DNA of 64,000 bases from Pristionchus mayeri (taxonomy: Eukaryota > Nematoda > Chromadorea > Rhabditida > Neodiplogasteridae): NCBI GenBank assembly GCA_036245805.1, contig BTRK01000006.1:21050365-21114364 (forward strand), given 5' to 3'. Under the pieces are notes generated by a model, which saw only the letters and a program-made list of their open reading frames with translations, searched no databases and was not told where the DNA came from. The position numbers were made by a program, and so were the translations under genes. Below, piece after piece: positions 58,001 to 64,000 of the stretch. Every line of letters begins with the position of its first letter. Within the stretch, counting starts at the first letter, position 1.

Positions 58001-61000
58001 ACCCTGCTGATTTTGACCAACCCTTCGTATTCTGACCAACCCTGCGGGGTCTGACCAACCCTGCTGATTTTGACTAACCCTGCGGATTCTGACCAACCCT
58101 GCGGGGTCTGACCAACCCTGCGGATCTTGACCAACCCTGCTGATTCTGACCAACCTTGCGGATCTTGACCAACCCTACGGATCTTGACCAACCCTGCTGA
58201 TTTTGACTAACCCTGCTGATTTTGACCAACCCTGCGTATTCTGACCAACCCTGCGGAGTCTGACCAACCCTGCTGATTTTGAACAACCCTGCTGATCGTG
58301 ACAAACCCTGCTGATCCTGACCAACACTGCGGATCTTGACCAATTCGAATATTAAACAAACGACCGACCCCGATCAATTTTATTGTTACCAAAGATCCAA
58401 AAATAGCGTCAGAAAATTTTGCCGGATTTCAGCAAATCATGGCTTCCCATAGAAAATTCCTATGGCTCTTTAAAAAATTCTGACGCCTATCTGAACAATT
58501 TTTCCATTGCTCATAAAATTCCTACGGCCCTCAAAAAATTCTGACAGCTCTTAGAGTATTCAAACGGGCCTCAGAAAATTCAGGGTTGTATCTAAAAATT
58601 CCGTCGGCCCTCAGAAAATTCCTGCGATATCCCTGAGAGCCTTGTGAGGTCTTAAGAGACAATCATAATTTTTTGAGGATCTTCTGAATATTTTGAGGGC
58701 CGTTTGAATTTTCTAAAGTCCATATGCATTGTCTGAGGGCAGTCGGAATTGTCTGAGGATCGTCGGAATATTTTTAGGGACGTCGACTATATCTATGCAC
58801 CTTCAGAATTGTCGCAGATTAGTGAGAATTTTATGCGGACGTTGGACTGTCTCTGGGGAAATTTTTCTGAAGTGCTCTCAGAATTTAATGAGAGCTTTTC
58901 AGAAATTTCTGAGGCTCGTGGGAATTTTCTGAGAGTCGTCGGAATATTTGGTGCGACGTCGCATATCTCTGTGCACCTTCAGAATTTTCTTAGAGTGGTC
59001 AGCATTTTTTGAGGGAAGCGATAATTTTATGGCGTTACTGTCTCTGTGGACAATCAGAGTTTTTTGAAGGCCTCTCAGATTTTTTGAGATCAGAAATTTC
59101 TTCATAAAATTATAACGACCTTTAGAGAAATCCGACGGCTGACATAAAATTCCGATGAAGCTCCAAAATTTCTGAGAGAATTTCAAAATTTCTCAAAAAA
59201 ATCTGAGTCCTTCAAAAAACTCTGATTGTCCACAGAGACAGTCGAACGCCATCATAAAATTCTCACTGCCCTAAAAAAAGCTGACCGCTCTAAGAAAATT
59301 CTGAAGGTGCACAGAGATATGCGACGTCGCTCAAAATATTCCGGCAACTCTCAGAAAATTCCCATGAGCCTCAGAAATTTCTGAGAGGCTCTCATAAAAT
59401 TCCGAGAGCCCTTCAGAAAAAGTTGATGGTCAACTGACACAGTCCAACGTCCTCATAAAATTCTCAATATTCTGGGACAATTCTGAAGGTACATAGATAT
59501 CGTAGACGCCCCTAAAAATATTCCGACGATCCTCAGACAATTCCGACGGCCCTGAGAAAATTCATATGGACTTTAGAAAATACTAACGACCCTCAAAATA
59601 TTCCGAAGACCATCAAAAAATCTGATTGCCTCTTTAGACCTCACAAGGGTCTCAGGGATATCGTCGGAATTTTCTGATGGCCGTCGGAATTTTTAGATAC
59701 AACCCTAAATTTTCTGAGGCCCGTTTGAATACTCTAAGAGCTGTCAGAATTTTTTGAGGGCCGTAGGAATTTTCTGATCGATGGAAAAAATTTCAGATAG
59801 GCGTCATCATTTTTTTAAAGAGCATATGACTTTTCTAACAGCCATCAGAATTTTCTTAGGGAACCCATGATTTACTGAAATCCGGCAAAATTGTCTGACA
59901 CTAATGTGGGCTCTTTGAAACAACAAATTTGATCGTGGGCCGTCGGTCCGTTTTTAAATATTCGAATCGGTCAAGATCCGCAGTGTTGGCCAGGATCAGC
60001 AGAGTTGGTCAGGATCCCCAGGGTTTGTCAGGAACAGTAGGGTTGGTCAGGATCCGCAGGGTTGGTCAGGATCAGCAGGGTTGGTCAGAATCCGCAGGGT
60101 TGGGCAGAGAAGCCGCAGGGTTGGTCAGAATCCGCAGGGTTGGGCAGAGAAGCCGCAGGGTTGGGCAGACCCCGCAGGGTTGGGCAGAGAAGCCGCAGGG
60201 TTGGGCAGACACCGCAGGGTTGGGCAGAGAAGCCGCAGGGTCCTTTTACAAAAATAAATAGATTTTGAATCGATTTTCAAAAAAACAGTTGTCGACATCA
60301 CTATTTAATTTTTGGCGGGATGGGTACTGTAGATATCGTAAATGGGCTATTGTAAGCCCATTCAAGCTCAACGATAACCGTTCGCTGTTTACAATGTAAT
60401 AAAAAGGGCAAAATTCATATTTTTTGCAAAGTTACCATAACCAGATTACGGTAACGAGGGTTACGGTAGCCGGATAATGCATGTTGGGATACTGTAGATA
60501 ACGTGGGGTATCATATCTGCGCTTTATCCGACATTCCCCCAGACCCGCAGGGTCGGGCAAAATCCATGACCCCCTACCTTAGGTCCCGCAGGGTTGGGCA
60601 GAACTCGTCGCCGGCGTGGACACGTATGGGGCTGCTGCATCCTTCTGACGCAATATCTGCATGTGCTCGCTCCAAGAGTACGTTTTGCGATTTTCCATCT
60701 CACGGTGGTATAACCTCGATCAAGATTACTCCGGAAATGGCAAGTTCTCCCCCCCCCCCCCTCACCTGCACTGCTCTCTGCATACACTTCGTCTTGTCGC
60801 ACTTGCAGGCGTCTCCACACTCGTACATATCGACGGCTGCAAGGGGGGCGATACAGTAATGCCACGAGGAGTGCAATGGGGGCAGAGTGGCAACTGACCG
60901 TCTTCCGGCTCTTCCTCGTCATCACCATCGCGGGGCTGCAACCATTTCAATCAGTGCATGTTTATTAAATGAGGACACACAAATATGCCAACAGCATCGC

Positions 61001-63899
61001 ACCTGGCATATAAACAAGAAAGAAAGAATGAAGGGGAATCGGCACTCAACAAGACAATTCTGGCCCACTTCATTCCATTCCACACCTCGCTCTCTCATCA
61101 TATTTCGAGATTTAAAGAATGTTTAGAATAAAGAGCTCAAAGCAGTAATTCAAAATAACTCGCCTTTACGGTGTTTCCGAGCATCTTCTTCTTAATATAG
61201 GCAACCTTGGTCGCCGACTTCTGTAAGGAGGAGTTTTTAGTTAGCATGTAAGCCCGTTTGTCTATGAATCGATCAATCCTCGTTTCTGCCCAACAATGAA
61301 ATAATACGTGCTCAAAGTACGAATATCTACACCTTGCCTAGCGATAAGCAGATAAATAGTCAAACTGACATTGGCGCAGCACTTGGGATTTCCTCGATGA
61401 TCGCATGATTTAGTGCACTCACAACTGGAATTAAAAGAGTTGTTGGAGTGTCACTTCAAGCACAATTAGGGAACCCCTGTCAATTTTGAGTGATTTGGAT
61501 TCTCTTGCAAAATCGGAGTGAGCGTAATTGAGAGGGTGTAAGGGCGGGAATATACCTGGCGGTATTCGACGATAGATTCTCGTTGATTTTGGCTGCAGCT
61601 GGACTCATCACCGAGTCGAGGAGATACTGCAAGTAGAGCCATCTTTCTCAATATTCCATCAGTGCACTCACTTCGAAGATGGGGATGCTGCTGTGCTGCC
61701 ACGATGTCCAGTCCTCGAAGATGAGCGTAGGCCCCACGTCGTCTCAAAATGATATTTCAAACTAAATCCAAGGATTGGCTAGAAGAAGGAGAAGTCGATG
61801 GAAGGTCCAAGTGCACTCACTGATCGGTCTCCCATTCTTCTCGTCGACGAAGTCATTGATCTGTCTCTCCATCTTGTTCAGTCCAGAGAGGTAGACGATG
61901 CCCTGAATCAGATGAATAAAAAACTTTAAAAAATGGATGGATGGATCGATCAATCTTCGCATTCTTGCAACGTTAGTTCCCCGTTCTCTCTGTCTAATTA
62001 GCTAGGAATCTTCTCCGTTCTGGACATCTCAAGTACAACACTAGCTCATGCCCGCGCATCTACTGAGATCTCTCTCTCTCACCGGCTGCTTGACGTATTC
62101 GTTGTAGTCCATCGTCATGATGATCACAATGTTCGGATAGAGCCTGAAGAACAGAGGTCTCATAATTTTTCTCCTTTAGTTGATTTTAAACAGAAATGCA
62201 ACATCATAATATCCAATTAAATTAAAACTAATTATTACACAAAGAACAACATAAAAAATAAAACATTATACACATACAACTTAAACAATTATGACAAATT
62301 AAATTTTTCAGACACCTACAGTTTAGAAACTGGAGGCGTCAATTCTGAGGTGATTGTCTTAGAACTACGATAGTACAGAATACCCATCCACTTCTAAGGA
62401 GATCTACTCCCTGCTCACTTCCTCAGGGCGTGCAGGGGGGTCTCGCTCTCCATGATGACACTCTTCACGATCGGGTCGAGCATCTTCACTCGTTTGTTGT
62501 GCTCTTGCAGCTGCAATCAGCCACATTACAGCTTTGTGCTCACAATAATAATTAGGTAGCAGTTTTAAGACTGACAGCTGGACCATTGTCGACGATGTTC
62601 TTGCGCTGCCAAGTAGGAAACATGAAGTGAGACCAATTGATGAGAGCCTGAATCATCAATCCATCTGTCTCTCTCTTCCATTCCGCGTCTCCTCACCGAC
62701 TGCCCGTCGATGACCAGGACGGAATCCATGTGGTAGATGGCGTCGTTCACCGTTTCGCCATCGGGCGCCTGCAATAACACTCTAAAGGGTTGATCAACTA
62801 TTAATTAATTATAATAGAATTAATTACATAAATGTATGCTCACCTCTCCATCTTGTATCAGGTCGAGATTCCGATGCGTGTCGTACCGCCTCTACAAAAG
62901 ATTGAAAGTAGCAGGAAATACAGAATCTTCGAAAATAATTGCCACGAATGTGCTTTAAAAAGTAGATTAGCACTTTGAGCATTTACACCGCACAGTGCAC
63001 AATTAACACACATCCGATCCACTGGACAGCAGAGGACAGTATTCAACATTGAACTCACGTCGTTGGCGCCGAGGAAGCGGGGATAGGGGTAGATGATTCT
63101 CGATTCCTCCTCCATCTTCTTACGTGATTCCCACTGCAACCAATTCATTCATTCATATCTATTTGCCTATACATAAAGCGCAGAGTGTTATCGTGTGTGA
63201 CCAGGATCCGGCTAGAAACAAATAAGTAGAAAACTCACAGGGATCGGATTGCTTCTAATTTTGCCGCTGAGAAGGGGGTTATTTCGCTGCGCTGGGATGA
63301 CGCCTACTACGCGTGCTGCAGGGGCAGGGGCAGCTGCGACTGCTGCAGGGGGAGGCACGGGTGGAAGGGCTGCAGCTGCTCCGAGGTGCACACTCGACTC
63401 ACGCGTCTGCAATTTGGTGAGGTGATTAATGCAACAATTCTTTAAAAAGTAACCAATATTGGGAACAGTCGCAGGACAGCGGGACCAAAGATGAGAGAGA
63501 GGCATCATGCGAGAAAAACACAGCAGGATATTTTTTTGCAAATTAGGTGAATATTGAATAGCCTATGTTGTTAATCATGGCTGTTTCAATTTCTTAGTAG
63601 TAATTATGACTGACCCTGGATCGACGACTTCTCTTTCGCTGGGAGGGATCGTTGTTCTCCTTCTCCTCACCTCTGTCGGCCCCATCCTCCTCCGAGTTCT
63701 ACAATATTTATAAAAACTAATTTTATATTTTAATACAAAATTTTGATAAGATAAAGTAAGTAGTTTTTTTTTCAACTGTAACAGGCAAATGATAAACTCA
63801 AACAGAATGACACAAACTTACTGTCATGGATCTCTTATTGTCCGTGGGACGAGGAAGGCCGCGCACGGAGTTTGATGGGCCAGCTCCGCCGCTCCCAGA
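55049..63899 (-). CDS. SUV39-class SET-domain histone methyltransferase, 5' partial
   Basis: Twenty-three minus-strand exons join in phase into 562 residues, open at the 5' end. N-terminal low-complexity part: exons 63899-63822, 63698-63615, 63406-63239. A chromodomain-like stretch follows (62768-62697 and 62647-62576: IYHMDSVLVIDGQS, ALINWSHFMFPTW). Pre-SET spans 61742-60766, with IFEDWTSW, CECTKSCDHRGNPKCCAN and MYECGDACKCDKTKC. SET exons are 56438-56328 (SWTVRAGCYITKGNFVCSYL), 56191-56130, 56029-55978, 55851-55783 (RFIAHSCAPNLF), 55645-55588 and 55350-55272 (EELSFDYYHHY). Post-SET is 55112-55049 (CKCGASTC). The family methylates histone H3 lysine 9 in nuclear heterochromatin. The canonical NHSC is AHSC here and the GWG motif is SWT, so activity may be altered. 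One donor is GC (61164). Confidence 0.92.
57177..58345. repeat. 19-bp minisatellite with 456-bp higher-order units
   Basis: About 60 copies of a 19-bp unit (GACCAACCCTGCGGATCTT and variants with CTGATTTT, CGGGGTCT or CGTATTCT at the variable end) fill the interval. Variant order repeats with a shift of 456 bp, exactly 24 units: blocks at 57529-57735 and 57985-58191 are identical in translation. Because 19 is not a multiple of three, each strand shows long but meaningless open frames. Confidence 0.93.
58345..59965. repeat. Palindromic core built of AAAATTC(C)GACGGCCCTCAG-like units
   Basis: Two arms of about 800 bp mirror each other around 59140. Each arm is itself an array of degenerate units of roughly 30 bp centred on CAGAAAATTC and GGCCCTCAGAAAATTC. 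ATTCGAATATT-type sequence marks the junction with the minisatellite on both sides (CAATTCGAATATTAAAC at 58342; AAATATTCGAATCGGTC at 59954). It is non-coding. Confidence 0.85.
59965..60240. repeat. Right-arm minisatellite, short and partly diverged
   Basis: This is the inverted counterpart of the left-arm array with far fewer units. The first half keeps 19-bp units (GGTCAGGATCCGCAGGGTT). The second half has become AGAAGCCGCAGGGTTGGGC-type units alternating with GACCCCGCAGGGTTGGGC. The difference in copy number shows that the left array expanded independently. Confidence 0.85.
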
Positions 63900-64000
63900 C
63901 TCAAAATTCAACAGTTACGCTATGGACAAAACAACAATAGAAAACACTGATTTAATCTTTAATATATTAATATCATAGAAAGGGAAAGATAAGAGGCCGC

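Larger units (their letters stand above)
56484..60639. mobile_element. 4.2-kb composite inverted repeat inside the SET gene intron
   Basis: The outer ends are mirrored: CGGGCTGCTCATACGTGTCC near 56489 and GGACACGTATGGGGCTGC near 60618. Inward, matching pairs include CGACCCTGCGGG-rich sequence with GGGGGAATGTCGGATAAAG (56590; complement near 60528), CCGTAATCTGGTTACGGTAG (56680; complement near 60440), the minisatellites, and 58345-59130 against 59140-59960. The whole structure lies within the 4.3-kb intron between the last pre-SET exon and the first SET exon. There is no transposase frame. It may be one giant fold-back element or several nested ones. Confidence 0.85.

Noticed and set aside
57043..58392. 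Several long minus-strand frames reading VGQDPQGWSESAGLVKIRR-like repeats
   Set aside because: They are by-products of the 19-bp minisatellite, whose three-unit (57-bp) period leaves frames open; they lie inside an intron palindrome and have no gene context.
57177..60240. Could the regular repeats be a CRISPR array
   Set aside because: Units are contiguous 19-mers without unique spacers, in a eukaryotic intron.
59929..60268. Plus-strand frames with the same GQDPQG-like repeats
   Set aside because: They are the inverted counterpart of the minisatellite on the opposite arm, not a gene.

Overview
The window reads as nuclear DNA of a nematode, probably a free-living rhabditid or diplogastrid. 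Coding sequence is broken into many short exons by small introns that mostly end in TTTCAG or a similar acceptor. Several gene families are nematode-typical: an FMRFamide-receptor-like GPCR, an Str/Srj-like chemoreceptor, small secreted proteins, and a gene whose ATG lies one base after a TTTCAG acceptor, as expected for SL trans-splicing. I do not name a species. Exon coordinates come from reading phase and splice consensus by eye.

Left part (1-13 kb). Large fold-back elements dominate: a 1975-bp Tc1-like palindrome carrying a nested 525-bp palindrome (483-2457), a 2317-bp palindrome with another palindrome in its loop (8817-11133), and a smaller one (11199-11737). Between them are a four-exon secreted protein gene (3628-5694), whose first intron holds a further inverted-repeat element, and a PB1-domain/coiled-coil gene (6838-8009). 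A tRNA-Gly(TCC) lies at 12555-12625.

Centre-left (13.8-28 kb). A decayed CR1-like non-LTR retrotransposon lies on the minus strand (13836-17515). It abuts a plus-strand gene built from repeated exons, followed by a RING finger exon (17925-19674). Next come a minus-strand proline/lysine-rich gene (21112-22850) and an Str-like chemoreceptor gene (23094-27892). The long intron of the chemoreceptor gene contains a complete antisense gene with eight copies of a repeat (24566-26.5 kb).

Centre (28.5-37.3 kb). One minus-strand peptide-GPCR gene spans this block. It carries an intact mariner transposon in its first intron and an 897-bp TA-flanked element in its TM2-TM3 intron.

Right part (37-64 kb). 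About 9 kb of apparently non-coding DNA is followed by a small cysteine-containing secreted protein (46768-47305), a tRNA-derived SINE with clean target-site duplications (48049-48310), a cysteine-rich secreted protein (49833-50715), and a hAT-type MITE (50987-51438). Last is a SUV39-class SET-domain gene (55049-63899, open at its 5' end). The intron between its pre-SET and SET exons is almost filled by a 4.2-kb inverted repeat containing 19-bp minisatellites arranged in 456-bp higher-order units.

The genes do not form an operon or pathway. The common themes are palindromic mobile DNA inside introns, exon-level duplication, and a recurrent TACGGTA/TACCGTA motif at many 5' splice sites.
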